A DNA stretch of 64,000 nt from contig NC_081415.1 in NCBI RefSeq assembly GCF_030272615.1, positions 417,042,757-417,106,756 on the forward strand. The letters run 5' to 3'. The notes under the pieces were generated by a model. The model worked only from the letters and a program-made list of their open reading frames with translations. It did not search any database and was not told where the DNA came from. A program made the translations under genes and the position numbers. This DNA is from Cryptomeria japonica. Its lineage: Eukaryota; Streptophyta; Pinopsida; Cupressales; Cupressaceae. This document shows, piece after piece, positions 9,126-20,304 of this stretch. The first letter of the stretch is position 1, and each line of letters begins with the position of its first letter.

Positions 9126-11443
9126 ATCAAGGGATCCCCAATTGTCTTCTGCGAGAACCTTCTCAGGATCAAAAGCCTTTTATGCATATATTCAAGTCGA
9201 GAAGGATCTTCTTCAGGAGCTTCAGACTCATCCAAATAATTTTGATTATCAGAGGGTAAGGATTCATCCATAGGTATCTTGTTCAAAGACTCATTACTAG
9301 AAGAGGAAGGCTTAGATGTTTGCAAACAAGCTTGGAGATTAGTGTCACCTATCAAGGTATATGTCTTATTGTTATAAATGAATTTAACTTGTCTATGCAA
9401 TGTAGAGGGGACAACTTGCATACTGTGAATCCAAGGTCTCCCTAATAACAAGTTGTATGTTAGATTTCCCGACATAACATGGATAGGAGTAGGCAAAGTA
9501 ACAGGTCCCACTGTGATGGGTAAGGTGATAATACCTAATGAAGACTTAGCCACATTATCAAAGCCTCGAATGGGATGAGAGTCAGGCTCAATAAGGGATG
9601 TATCCACATTCATCTTATGCAATAGATTAATGCTACATACATTAAGGCCAGAGCCATTATCTACCAGTGTTCGTCTTATAGCAGTGTCATTTATGATAAC
9701 CACAATCATCAAGGGATCATATTGATGTTGAATTTCACTAGTAGGCAACTCATCTTGAGTAAACACAATTTGAGCCTTAGGATTCATCATAGAGTTAACC
9801 AAAGACACTATATTACTAGATGTATTAGGTGGAGGAACATTCAAATCTTTCAAGGCATCTTGTAACATTCCATGATGAGCGAAAGAAGTTTGGATCAAAT
9901 CCCAAAGGGATATCTTAGCAGGGGTAGCTTTAAGTTGTTCTATGAGATCATATTCCTTACAAAGAACTTGTGAAATACGTGGAGCTTGAGGAAGAATAGG
10001 TTGGGAAGGAGGAAGTGAAGTTGGGATAACTGGAGGAGGATTAGGTTGCCTATTGTTTCTAGTACTATAGGTATGGGCAACCGCATGATAACTCTCTCTA
10101 GTCAATTGCTTATCATACTCATAAGGGCTCTTAGAAGAATAACCTCCTTGTACAGTAATAATAGGTTTCTTAGGAGTGCAAAAAGAATCATTAGCATAAC
10201 CACCTTGAACCACTAAGATAGGCTTATTTAAAGGTTGAGAATTTTGAGAAGGACAAGCACCTTGGACAGTGAAGAGAGGTTTGTTAGGTGTCTCATTCAC
10301 ATGTATCAAATTGATTGAGGATGGTTTAGAAGAATGAACAAAAGTGTTGGAAGAATTATTGATAGTCTTCTCTTGCACTAAAATCTTATCACAGATTAAA
10401 CCAATTTTAGGAGAGAGACAAGGGGTAGGCATTGATGTTCTAGTAGGAAGAGGAAAGGTCATATCATCCTCTATCATCAAAGGATCTACAGGGGAAATAA
10501 ACTCTCTAGGAGAAGGATCAACATTACTCTCTAAAGTCTCACTTTGGAGAGGGAGATCTTTGAAAGAAATGTTAACCATCTTGCTTTGAACTAGGGTTTC
10601 CTTATGAGTAGAACCAAGTTGAGGAGAGGGCGAACAATTGAGATTCAAGGAAGGTGAGAAACTATCAAGGGAGTTTTCATCCCCTTTGGCTAGGGTTCTC
10701 TCATGGGGAAGAGAATAATCTACACCTTCTTCTAATGGTTCATCCCAAATAGCGAAGTTGTTGAAAGGAATGTTTGAAGTATTGTCAATTTCGGGAGAGG
10801 AGATAACATTGTTTATTAATTCCTCATCCTTAGGAGGGAGAGCATCAATAGATGTGTTAAACTCATCCTCTTTCCTCAAAATATGTTCAATAGGGGAGAG
10901 AGAATTAAGGAAATTGCTTATTATTTCATCTTCTTTCTCTAAGGGATGCTTATGGGTAAGACAAACCTTAGGAGAAGGGTAAGAATTTATCATTAATTCA
11001 TCATCTCTAGTGGGAATTTTGTTGGAAAAGGAAATGCCATCACTAGGAAATGTAGGGATAATGTCATCTTCTTGCACAAAAGGATCCTCATGAAGGGAGC
11101 ATTTTTTAGGAGCCACGAGGTCATCAAGGGCATCATCCAACAAAGCATGATCATATCTATTAAAAGGTTTATCTTTTGATTCAAAAGGAGATATCTCTTC
11201 ATAGAGGGGATCATTGAAAACAACCATGTTACTAGATTTAGTGGAAGAGCTGATAGGAATGTACCCTTGAGAGGAATCATTCGACTTATCTTTCTCATCA
11301 CAACGAAATGGCATAGTAACAATGTTTATGAGTTTTTGGTAAAATGAAGGTTTGGTATATTTAGGTTTCAAAAATTCATCTAAAGCTTCATCTAACTCAT
11401 AATCATCACAAATATGAACATCTTGCAAATAAAAATCTGACAT
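9107..11443 (-). CDS. Long ORF with retropepsin-like aspartic protease (element A)
   Basis: An uninterrupted 778-residue minus-strand ORF, starting 138 bp inside the primer site. Residues 1-450 are low-complexity, acidic and Ser/Pro-rich, with no capsid domain I can recognise. The C-terminal third matches the protease region of plant gypsy polyproteins: a helix ending near residue 570, then VFTQDELP, then the active-site string LVDNGSGLNV (about residue 597), a beta-rich segment, and the flap-distal NLLLGRPWIH (about residue 670). The catalytic Asp is followed by Asn-Gly-Ser rather than Thr/Ser-Gly, a variant seen in this group. Survival of such a long ORF in an element without RT suggests recent activity or selection. 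The start is the first Met after the primer site. Confidence 0.85.
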   Translation of the reverse strand: MSDFYLQDVHICDDYELDEALDEFLKPKYTKPSFYQKLINIVTMPFRCDEKDKSNDSSQGYIPISSSTKSSNMVVFNDPLYEEISPFESKDKPFNRYDHALLDDALDDLVAPKKCSLHEDPFVQEDDIIPTFPSDGISFSNKIPTRDDELMINSYPSPKVCLTHKHPLEKEDEIISNFLNSLSPIEHILRKEDEFNTSIDALPPKDEELINNVISSPEIDNTSNIPFNNFAIWDEPLEEGVDYSLPHERTLAKGDENSLDSFSPSLNLNCSPSPQLGSTHKETLVQSKMVNISFKDLPLQSETLESNVDPSPREFISPVDPLMIEDDMTFPLPTRTSMPTPCLSPKIGLICDKILVQEKTINNSSNTFVHSSKPSSINLIHVNETPNKPLFTVQGACPSQNSQPLNKPILVVQGGYANDSFCTPKKPIITVQGGYSSKSPYEYDKQLTRESYHAVAHTYSTRNNRQPNPPPVIPTSLPPSQPILPQAPRISQVLCKEYDLIEQLKATPAKISLWDLIQTSFAHHGMLQDALKDLNVPPPNTSSNIVSLVNSMMNPKAQIVFTQDELPTSEIQHQYDPLMIVVIINDTAIRRTLVDNGSGLNVCSINLLHKMNVDTSLIEPDSHPIRGFDNVAKSSLGIITLPITVGPVTLPTPIHVMSGNLTYNLLLGRPWIHSMQVVPSTLHRQVKFIYNNKTYTLIGDTNLQACLQTSKPSSSSNESLNKIPMDESLPSDNQNYLDESEAPEEDPSRLEYMHKRLLILRRFSQKTIGDPLISIPPL

Positions 11444-11580
11444 TTTGAAATTGCATAAAATTTAAACACACAATGCAAAGAAAACACTTTTTTTTTTTCT
11501 TTTTAATGAAAATGAAATGAAAACACACTAAATCTAGATCTAGATCTAACAAATGCAATGCAAGAGGAAGCAATGATAGA

Positions 11581-11598
11581 TTCATGTCAGGTTCACCA
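11581..11598 (-). other. tRNA-Trp primer binding site of element A
   Basis: The plus strand matches the 3' end of plant tRNA-Trp at 16 of 18 positions, ending GGTTCACCA, 4 bp from the LTR. It is the same primer type as elements 1 and H. Confidence 0.75.
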
Positions 11599-12044
11599 AA
11601 AATGTGTGGGAGAAAAAGTGACACTAAGCAAACATGCCCTAATCTCACTTTCAACCACACACTTGTGGAATATGAAAGAGCCTAGAGGTATCACACAATT
11701 GGCTACTTCTTCTTGTGGAAGAGAGAGCCATGGGATACCTATTAGGATTTCTATTCCTTTGTTGCAATTGAAAGATGAAATGATGCAAGTTCAATCCCTA
11801 ACCCCAAAGTGCAAGTATGAACTAATAACAAGATTGCAGAATTGAACTTAAACAATGGAAAGCTGTAAACACAAGGACAAGACAAGAATGTAAATGCGTA
11901 CTCGGAGTTAAAATCTGACTGAAAATGTTCGGGACGGGGGCACGGGCGCCATTGTCCTGATTCTACCCCTAAAACTGCTCCAGAAACTGTTGTTTTGCAC
12001 TCTGGAAAAGCTGTCAAAAATGCTGAAAATGCTGTCTGTCAGGA

Positions 12045-12138
12045 GGACCAGGGCGCCCAGCGCCCCTGTCCCAGGGACCAGGGCACCCAGTGCCCCTGTC
12101 CTGGCAGGACTAGGGCACCCCACGCTCCTATCCTGGTC
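12045..12138 (-). repeat. GC-rich minisatellite in 5' LTR of A, three units
   Basis: Units start at 12045, 12075 and 12107. The second and third carry C-to-T or G-to-A changes relative to the 3' LTR copy (for example GGGCACCC for GGGCGCCC), consistent with deamination of methylated CpG. Confidence 0.8.
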
Positions 12139-12741
12139 TTTTACTCTGAGATTTGGTGTGAAGTTCGGTCTCCGTCTGCTTCTTCCGGATCTGTAACTTG
12201 CGGCGTCGTCCGAGTCCTGAAACCTGCACTTATATCTGAAAAGGGTATGGGTGGCTATATAGGGTTTTGCCTTAGTCAAACCCCCGCTTCGGTGATTTCC
12301 ACCTCCATAAATAGCCAAGTTGTATTGTAAAATGTATTGTGTGTGCAGACCTAGTGTGTGTGCAAGGTCCTTAAATGCAAGAAAGCAAACTAGAGCAACC
12401 TAGAAAGTAAACCCTAATTGCTTGTAAATGATAATGTAAATGCTCTAAATCAAGATGCAAAGTGATCTAAAGCATGAATAAAGGATATATTGAATCTTAT
12501 GCAAAGACATGAAAACAACATGAAATCATACCCAACCCTTAAGGGAGGAGTACAAGCCAATCTTCAGTCGGTAATCTCCTATTGTTCTTCAATGTCTCCC
12601 AAGCCCTAAATAAATGAAATTGATGAATGCTTGATGGATGGATGTTGAATGTTATTGAAGTCTTCAAAGATCTTCTCTTTCGCTGCGTAGAAGGTCCTCC
12701 AAAGCCAAAATTTGGATCCTTTCAAATGAAGAAAGAGAGCT

Positions 12742-12752
12742 CTTATATATGA
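12742..12752 (-). promoter_or_regulatory. TATA-box candidate in 5' LTR of element A
   Basis: Minus-strand CATATATAAG upstream (in the element's sense) of the R-U5 part of the LTR. The same string is at 6150-6160 in the other LTR. Likely core promoter for the element A transcript. Confidence 0.5.
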
Positions 12753-13293
12753 AACCCTAGGTCGTAATTTCATCTTTTGGCCGACCTAGAGATTGAATAT
12801 CCCGCCAATTTCTTGGGGTTAAGCTTTATTTTATGATTGGATCACACTCCTAAAATTTCGGGAAAAATGTCCGGGACCATGTGCACTCCGGGCGCCATGG
12901 TCCTCTCCGGGCGCCATGGTCCCGACAACTTTTCACCAAATTTTCAGGGCCGTCAGATATGATGATTTTAGAGAGAATCCTGAAGTTACAGCTGATTTCG
13001 AGATGTTTTGACCCGTGAAATCAAGCCCCCAAGTTCAAAATAGGACCTAATTAGGGTTTTTGATTAAATGATGTATTGGAAGAATAAAATGAAAGGGGCA
13101 CACTTTAATGAAAGGGGCCCAACTTTATGATATGGGAGATGATAAAATAGAACCCTAGACCTAATTAATTTAATTAATTAAGTGCTAAAGGGGAAATGCA
13201 ATGCAAAATGCAAAATGCGCCAAGGCGGGTGCTAAACTAGGTGTGAATTGTACTACTTTAGCAAGTGCATACAATTTACGACGCTACAATTGA

Positions 13294-14730
13294 GAAGGTT
13301 GTTGAAGATTATTGATATAACTGAAAAAGGGATGATAACTATCTTTATAACATTATTTTGTCATTGATGTCAAGAAATTGATTTTCTGATTCAGTATGAT
13401 GTTGCCATATCTTGAGAAGATTGATTTGAAGAGAATCAAGTGGTCGGTAAAAGACACAGAAAGAATGTGATGAATAAGTTATTCAATGGGCAACTATTAC
13501 CAAGTTAGACAATGATGAGATCATGATGTTTAGATTGTTTTGATATCCTACATATGTTGTTGATTGTAAGGTTAATACTATACTATGATACCGAGCAAAG
13601 AAACTAGTCGATAAACCCTAAGGAACCTAGTCGGTAAACCCTAAGGTTATTGATATCGGTTAATGAAGGAGGAATGTCTACCGAGTAAAGTTTAGTATTT
13701 ACCGAGTTGCAACTTAGTTATGATAGATCGCATTGGATGGATAAAAGCATTATTCAATAAAAGACAATGATGAGCTGGAGATATATAAATGATTGGTATG
13801 TCGTGCATGAAGTTTGTTAAGGATCTATGGCAATGAAAGATCGGCAGGAAGATCTACAATGCAGATTGAACCGCAATAACCTTGTGCAAGTTCCAAGAAA
13901 GGAATGCAAGTCCCTAGGCAAGGTAAAAAATTTTCAGATCGAAGGATGCATTGAACCTAGTCAAGATTGAAGATCTGATGGCTAAGATTGATCATGTGAA
14001 ATGTGATCAAGGAGATTAAGCGGTTAGAAATTGTTTATAAATAAGAAATTATTGATGAACAATGTATGCGGGCAAGTGTAAGCACAAGGATGCTACATAG
14101 TGATTACCGAGCATAGAAGCTTGAAGACCTGTTTGAATAACAGAGTAGGGAGCCCAGCAGAGGGACAAGATAAGTCCTATGACAAGATTGTTTAGAGAAA
14201 ATAAGAATTTGCTTTAGCATTTTAGATGTGAAGTTGCAAATATATTTTATTACTGTTATTGTGTAAGTGACATAAAATCTCTTAACCAAGTGGACTTAAT
14301 AGTCTTATTTGCAAACCCTCTAGCAAGGTGACATTCTAAATGAGTGTTTGAAATCCTTTGACAAGGTCACTTCTAACAAAGTGAAGATCCTAATAGATCT
14401 GAGGGAAATCCCTTAACTAGGTCACAAATAGCAATGTGTTTGTAATCTTTAACAAGATTTGCTTTTAACCGAGCATACTCTAAAAGAGTATATTTCTTAG
14501 TGGGTCCGAAATCCCACAATGGTTTTTCCCTATTTGGGTTTCCACGTTAAATCTGGTGTTATATGTGTTATGATGATTTTGTGTTTATGAGTTTGCATGT
14601 TTAGCAGTTTTTGGTTATATTGTTGAAGCATATGTTACCGAGGTTGAATCTGTCGATTTTATGGAAGATTAAGTTTGTATGATTCACCCCCCCCTCTCAT
14701 CTTGTTAGCTATTGGCATCAGGACTTCACA
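13294..14730 (+). repeat. 5' LTR of copia element G (main part)
   Basis: Continues the LTR that begins at about 4930 and is interrupted by element A. It carries several ACCGAG/GTCGGTAAA repeats and ends CCCCCCCTCTCATCTTG...GGACTTCACA immediately before the primer site. Its last ~270 bp match 16823-17104. Confidence 0.8.
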
Positions 14731-14732
14731 AT

Positions 14733-14744
14733 TGGTATTAGAGC
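14733..14744 (+). other. Primer binding site of element G (initiator Met type)
   Basis: TGGTATTAGAGC lies 2 bp after the LTR; it matches the initiator Met tRNA primer sequence TGGTATCAGAGC at 11 of 12 positions. Confidence 0.85.
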
Positions 14745-14792
14745 CCTGGACTCCGAAAGAAAAAGTTTGAAGGTACTTGAGGCAAAGATTCG

Positions 14793-16822
14793 AAGATGTA
14801 TAAAAGAGATGCACCAAAGCTGAACAAGTCAAGTTTCTTCACATGACAGAAAAGGATGAAGCTGCATTTATCAGGAATTGGAGAATATGCAACATATTAT
14901 TTGGAGAATGATTACATACCACCAAGCACCAACCCGATGACCTTGGAAGAGATAAAGGCAATGCAAGAACACATTCAAGCTATGATTGAAATAACATTAG
15001 AATTGACCGACTCCGAGTTTAATGATCTAGAAGGCTATAATGATGCAAAAGCAATGTGGACCAAGCTCATATCTGTATATGGCGGAGATGAACATGTTCA
15101 AAGAGAAAAAGTAGATAGTCTAAGAGGACAAATTGAATCCATGAGAATGAATGAAGGTGAGAACATAACCCAATATAGTACAAGGTTAAAGGAGACTGTC
15201 AATCAAATTAAAGGAGCATAAGGAACTATTGAAGAAAAGGATGTAACAAGTAAGTTGTTGAGAATCCTTCTACCTGCTTATGCCATTCGAGTCTCTGCAA
15301 TCAATGAATTGAGGTCTGTACCTAACATGCCAGTTTCTTTGGATGCTACTATTGGTAAGCTACATGCATTTGAGTTATGTAATTTTGATAATAGTGGGTC
15401 TTCGGTAAATAAACTTGAATCTGCATTCAGTTCTTTTCATATTGGTGAATCTGATGATTACAATGATAGAATGAGTAAGTAATCTGAAGGGAATCACAGT
15501 GGAGCAAGTGAAAGATTTCATAAGAACATGGAAGAAGTGCACAAACTATATGAGGAAATCAAGAAGCAAGAAGAGTTTGAAGCATTATTAGCCAGAAGGT
15601 TACCGAGAGGAAAAGGTAAGTATAAAGGAAAGCTACCTTTAAAATGTTTCAATTGTGATAAAATAGGACATATGGCTTCTAACTGCCCTGACAAAGAATC
15701 TAGTGAAAAGAGAGAATACTGAGATAATAGGTAGAAAGAAAACCAATACAGAGGACATTGAGACTTCAGAAGGAGAGACGAAAAGACATGCCTAGTAGCT
15801 GATGAGGAATCCAACGATGATAAATCTGATGAAACTGATACTGAGGAAGTTGTTTATGTGACTATTAAAGATGGATTAGATGAAGAAAGGTATGAAGAAA
15901 AATCCCTAATATCTCACATAAATAATAATGATTCTTGGATCATAGACAGTGGATGCTCACATCACATGACAGGTGATAAACACAAGTTTGTTAAATTAGA
16001 AGACTATGATGGAGGCTATGTAAGATTTGGTAATGATGCACCATGTCCGGTGAAAGGTAAAGGATCTATAACACTTCTTGACAATGATAAATGTGATGAT
16101 GTACACTGGGTTGAAGGATTGAAATACAATTTGTTGAGTGTAGCATAGCTAAACAATACAGGATACATAATAGAATTTCAGAAAGGAATTGTCAAAGTTC
16201 ATGACAAGCATGGAAAATTAGCTGCTACTGGGACACAAACAAAAGGTAATACATTTCATCTTGAATCAACTCGGAACAAGTGTCTTTATGCCAAGATAGA
16301 TGATACCTGGCTATGGCATAAAAGGTTTTGTCATGTAAATTTTGATAATCTAATCAAAATAAGTAAGAAGCACCGAGTAAGAGGTCTACCGAGTCTTGAA
16401 AAACCTGAGAATGCTATATGCAAATGTGAAAATTGATGAATTTGCATAAAGAAATGATGAAGGAAATTCCGAAGAACCAAAAGATTATGAAGAATTTGTT
16501 TATGTTCAACCGAGAAGTCCTACCAAGAGAGTTGTTGAAGAAAGTGAAGATAATGTCTAGTTACCGAGTGATGAAGAAGATCATACAGAACCTACCGAGC
16601 CTATATTAGCCAAATATGTCAGAAGACATCATGCATCAAGTTAGACTATAGGAGATAAGGATGATCTAGTGATGACAAGGAACAAACTGAGATAGAACAC
16701 ATGTCCGATATCTGAATTTGAACCGAGAATAGTAAAAGAGGCATTTAACTGTGAAGATTGGGTAAATGCTATGATAGAAGAGATTGATCAAATCAAGAAG
16801 AATGACACATGGACACTGATCA
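14793..16822 (+). pseudogene. Ty1/copia gag-pol relic of element G
   Basis: A gag-pol reading broken by stop codons, its pieces sharing one frame. Order: gag capsid-type domain (about 14856-15221 and 15255-15482), CCHC zinc knuckle CFNCDKIGHMASNC (about 15648), retropepsin with WIIDSGCSHHMTGDK (about 15936), and the pre-integrase segment with WLWHKRFCHVNFDNL (about 16311). The reading then jumps from a lone CKCEN to a linker and the first residues of the RT domain (NDTWTLI, about 16801). The integrase catalytic core and nearly all RT and RNase H are deleted. A capsid-like domain, knuckle and D-S-G protease site remain, but several stops make it non-functional. Confidence 0.88.
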
Positions 16823-17104
16823 AATCAAGAATTCTTGCTTCTAACTGAGTATACTCTAGAAGAGTATATTTCTTAGTGGGTCCAAAATCCCATAGTGGTT
16901 TTTCCCTATTTGGGTTTCCACGTAAATCTGGTGTTATATGTGTTATGATGATTATGTGTTTATGAGTTTGCATGTTTAGCAGTTTTTGGTTATATTGCTG
17001 AAGCATATGTTATCGAGGTTGAATCTATTGATTTTATGGAAGATTAAGTTTGTATGATTCAGCCCCCCTCTCATCTTGTTAGCTATTGGCATCGGGACTT
17101 CACA
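16823..17104 (+). repeat. Partial 3' LTR of copia element G
   Basis: Matches the last ~270 bp of the 5' LTR (about 14455-14730), including GAGTATATTTCTTAGTGGG and the shared end GGACTTCACA. It begins abruptly after the RT start, so one deletion removed the rest of pol, the polypurine tract and the left part of this LTR. Confidence 0.85.
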
Positions 17105-19045
17105 TTATATACCAATGTCATTGGGAGAAAAGACAAGAGACTCAAACTCAACAACATTGGTAGAGTGAGAAGGCAAATGATTGGTAAAGATTCAGAGGTT
17201 TTGATTAGGAGGAGCTACAGATTTATTTCCTTTGTCATTCACACCAGCTACAAATATAGTATTATTATCAATGAAGTCTTGAATCTTATTCCTCAATGTA
17301 TAATATTTCTTGGTATCATGGCCAAGTTAACGATGATATTGGCAAAAGGCTTTGGGATCATGGTAGGGTGGCAATGGTTTAAAAGTGTCAATTGGCTTGG
17401 TGGGAGGAAGTTTCAACACATTAGCATTTATCAACCTCAACATTATATTAAGCAAAGACTTAGAAAGAGGAGTTAACTATTTTCTAAGGAATTTGGATAA
17501 AGGGGCCACACTTGATGTCATGACTGGAACTTGAGTGTTGATGTTGTCATTTATCTTAATGTAACATTTGTTAGGTTTAAACTTCACAAATGATTATTGA
17601 GCACCCTCATTCTTATCAGCTAGAGCCATTGAAGAAGAGGATTCAAATTGACTCACTTGAAGTTGATAACTATGAAGCATTGCACATAATTGTGTAAATG
17701 AAGTAAACCTAGAAAATAAAAGATTATCTCTAATGTATTTTTGTAAATTGGCAATAAATATTCTTCAAACATCATGATTAGGCACTTGATAAGTAATTTG
17801 AGAATGCAAATGTTTATATCTACTAATAAAATCAATCACTTGTTCTTTAACTCCTTGCTTACAATGAATCAAATCAATCAACGAAATTTCAGGATTAATA
17901 TTATTTTAAAATTATTAAATGAAAGCATTAGCCAATTGTTGAAAAGAAGTAATAGAATAAGGAGACAAAGAACAATACCATTACAAAGCTTTATCTCTAA
18001 AGGTCATAGTAAACAATTTAGCCATAAGTCTTTGGTCATGAGCAAAATCACTACACAAAGTTTGAAATATCTTCACATGAGTCAAGGGGTCACCTTTTCC
18101 ATTATATAACTCCAACTGAGGGACTTCCATATGTTTAGGGGGAACCGCACAAACAATGCCATCATATAGTGGGATTTCTACATAAAATGTGGGAACATTG
18201 AACTTAGAATGAGTAATAGAAGCCAATTGATGTTGTAGGGATGTAATAATTAGGGCTAAGTTACTAATGGTTTCTTTGGTGGATGGATTGAAATTAGACA
18301 TGTTGGATTGGGATGGAGGAGTAACATTGTTATATGTAGGTGGAGGATGAAAATAAGGAGGTGGGACATTGTGGTATGTTGGTATGGGAGATGATTGGGA
18401 TACAAATGGAAGACTCATAGAAAGAGGTATGCAAGAATATTAATTAATGGGATTTCCCTCATGAAAAATATGTGTAGGATTAACATTTTGTGTGGAAGTA
18501 GTCATGATAGAAGATGTAAATGTAGGCACACTAGACAAGGATGTAGGCATATGAATGGAATTATTAACTTGACTAGTGGGTTGAGAGTAACAAAGGACTT
18601 CGACGTAATTTTTTATTGGCATGATATTAATGTTAACAATATAAGCAAGGCCACACAACAAATCAACACCAATTTTATCACTTTGCACCATTGTTTTTAA
18701 TCCTTCAAGAAAAGGGATTTCCTCACATTCCAAGTATTGTCCACTTATCCATTATTGAAGATTTTTGAATTCATTATCAGTCTTCTCAAATTGGTCAATA
18801 GTAAGTCTAGTTAGTAATTCATCTATGTCACGAGAATTATGAGGAGAATGGGGATACATTATGTCATTTGTTGGATTAGAGGAAACACTAACATTCTCAT
18901 GGAACAAGTGATCCAATTGAGGCTCCATATCCTTAGTGTTTAAACCTTGGGAAGCCTTATGTCTACAACTTCTTCTCATGTGAATATTATATGTAGGACT
19001 AATGGTAACAAAACTCATGCACAAAGGAGGGAAATTTGAATGCAA
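17105..19045 (-). pseudogene. gag relic of element H
   Basis: Three minus-strand readings (19045-18752, 18733-18440, 18418-17981) give a low-complexity N-terminal region followed by the start of a capsid domain, with ELYNGKGDPLTHVKIFQTLC near 18090 as the clearest match to plant gypsy gag. Further on, near 17340, a knuckle-like CQYHR..GHDTKKY motif is followed by an IQDFIDNN helix; its last Cys has become Tyr. Stops and frameshifts separate the pieces. Copia G truncates the reading at 17105. Confidence 0.75.
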
Positions 19046-19365
19046 AAATTGAAAACTATAATTAAATAATGCAATTTATTATAATAATGATTGATTAACC
19101 AAGAATTTAAACAATGCGAATTATGAATTTTAATAATGAATGTCTTTAAATCATAACATAACATGTCATAATAATTAGATATGAAAATAAACTTAAAATA
19201 TTATGCATCCTACAAATTAATTTTAGAATATAAATTAGGGTTTTTGTGAATTCGACCTCTAGATTTATAAAATTCTATTGAAAATAAAAACTATGAGTGC
19301 AAATTTGAATTTTAAAATGCATAGAAAATCAAAATTGAGACAAGAATCAGAATTAAGAATAAAGG

Positions 19366-19380
19366 ATGTCGGGTTCACCA
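19366..19380 (-). other. tRNA-Trp primer binding site of element H
   Basis: The plus strand ATGTCGGGTTCACCA matches the tRNA-Trp 3' end at 14 of 15 positions, 3 bp from the LTR start at 19384, with the same spacing as in element 1. Confidence 0.8.
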
Positions 19381-19383
19381 AAA

Positions 19384-19394
19384 TGTAATGTACA
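19384..19394 (-). repeat. First 11 bp of H's LTR, left of insertion B
   Basis: TGTAATGTACA lies between the H primer site and element B. The rest of the LTR resumes at 31246. B therefore landed about 10 bp inside the LTR edge. Confidence 0.7.
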
Positions 19395-20191
19395 TGTAGA
19401 CACCTAAAATTGTCCTATCTAATTAAATAAATATCTTTATTTATTTAATTACTTTAGCCTAATTCTTCTATTAATTAAATAAATGTTTATTTATTTATTT
19501 AATTCATTTATCCTCTTCTAGCCTTACTTCTCATTTAAATAAATACTTTTATTTATTTAATTTATCCTTTTCTCCTAAATTAAATAAATATTTTATTTAT
19601 TTAATTGATCCCACTTCTTCTATTAATTAAATAAATCTTTATTTATTTAATTAATTCATTAACCTTTTCCACCTATGACACATGTCATTCATCTCTTAAT
19701 TCCTACACTACCTACCCTCTCATTATTTTATTATTTCTTCTACCTACCCTCTAGTCATAGCCGACCATTTATCTTTTACACCTCTCAATCTTATCCCTCC
19801 ATTTCTTATAGTGTCTTCTATATAAGGAGATGCTTCCTTCATTATCAACCCCCTGGACATATGCATTCTAATCAAGCATCCTAGCATTCGAACTTTCATA
19901 TGCGATCAAGCTTACTTGCAACCACATTTCCGTTCTTTGTTGAGCTCTTGTGCACACATAAAATCTGAGAGCAAATATATCAAGCAAGATCAATGGATAT
20001 AGGAAGAATGGAGATCCAAACCATATTGGACATGTGATGGTATAATCTTTGTGATTTCATTTGATTTGCAGTGTCTTAGGTAATCTTCATATGTTATGGT
20101 GGATCTTTGTTGTTGTTAGGCTAGGGTTTTGTGGTTGAATCTATTTAGTCTTTCAATATTGTTATTGTTGTATCCATTTTCACCGTATATA
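19395..20191 (+). repeat. 5' LTR of element B
   Basis: Opens TGTAGACACCTAAAATT and closes CACCGTATATA. It contains short TTATTTATTTAATT-type repeats in the first 250 bp and a CTATATAAGG box. The end was set by alignment with the solo LTR at 34024-34799, whose end is proven by a perfect duplication. Confidence 0.88.
19818..19827 (+). promoter_or_regulatory. TATA box of element B 5' LTR
   Basis: CTATATAAGG, conserved at 30872-30881 in the 3' LTR and, inverted, at 34367-34377 in the solo LTR. Probable Pol II core promoter of the family. Confidence 0.6.
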
Positions 20192-20214
20192 TTTTGGCAT
20201 GCCTGGTGGGACTC
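20192..20214 (+). other. Post-LTR box / candidate primer site of element B
   Basis: TTTTGGCATGCCTGGTGGGA begins right after the LTR. A close relative (TTTGGCATGCACGATGGGAC) follows the LTR at 45058. The position is that of a primer binding site starting TGG, but I could not match it to a tRNA I know. Confidence 0.55.
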
Positions 20215-20304
20215 TTGTCCCTTTTTGCATTTAACATCTTTTTTTTTGCAGATTTTGTTTTTGAAGTTGCAGATCTGACATTTCCAACAACATTTTGATA
20301 TTTT

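Larger units (their letters stand above)
4979..13288 (-). mobile_element. Element A: non-autonomous gypsy-type LTR element (8.3 kb)
   Basis: Two long LTRs (4979-6697 and 11603-13288) begin TGTGTGGGAG and end ACGCTACA. The 5-bp duplication ATTGA at 4974-4978 and 13289-13293 is perfect. On the minus strand the order is 5' LTR, tRNA-Trp primer site, a long protease/G-patch reading, about 1.7 kb of non-coding DNA, polypurine tract and 3' LTR. No capsid domain, RT, RNase H or integrase was found, so it would need proteins from another element. It is inserted in the 5' LTR of copia G. Confidence 0.92.
11603..13288 (-). repeat. 5' LTR of element A
   Basis: 1686 bp, co-linear with 4979-6697; ends TGTGTG...CTACA and is followed by ATTGA, the duplicated target. 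It contains three rather than four GC-rich minisatellite units and a TATA-like string on the minus strand. Confidence 0.92.
4930..17104 (+). mobile_element. Element G: decayed Ty1/copia element interrupted by element A
   Basis: The 5' LTR starts at TGTTGGCATT (4930), is split by element A at 4978/13289 and ends ...GGACTTCACA at 14730. It is followed by an initiator-Met-type primer site and gag-pol relics in one frame. Most of integrase and RT is missing, and a partial 3' LTR (16823-17104) ends with the same GGACTTCACA. Flanks TTCTA (4925-4929) and TTATA (17105-17109) match at 4 of 5 bases, a possible decayed duplication, so the left edge is less certain than the right. Confidence 0.7.
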
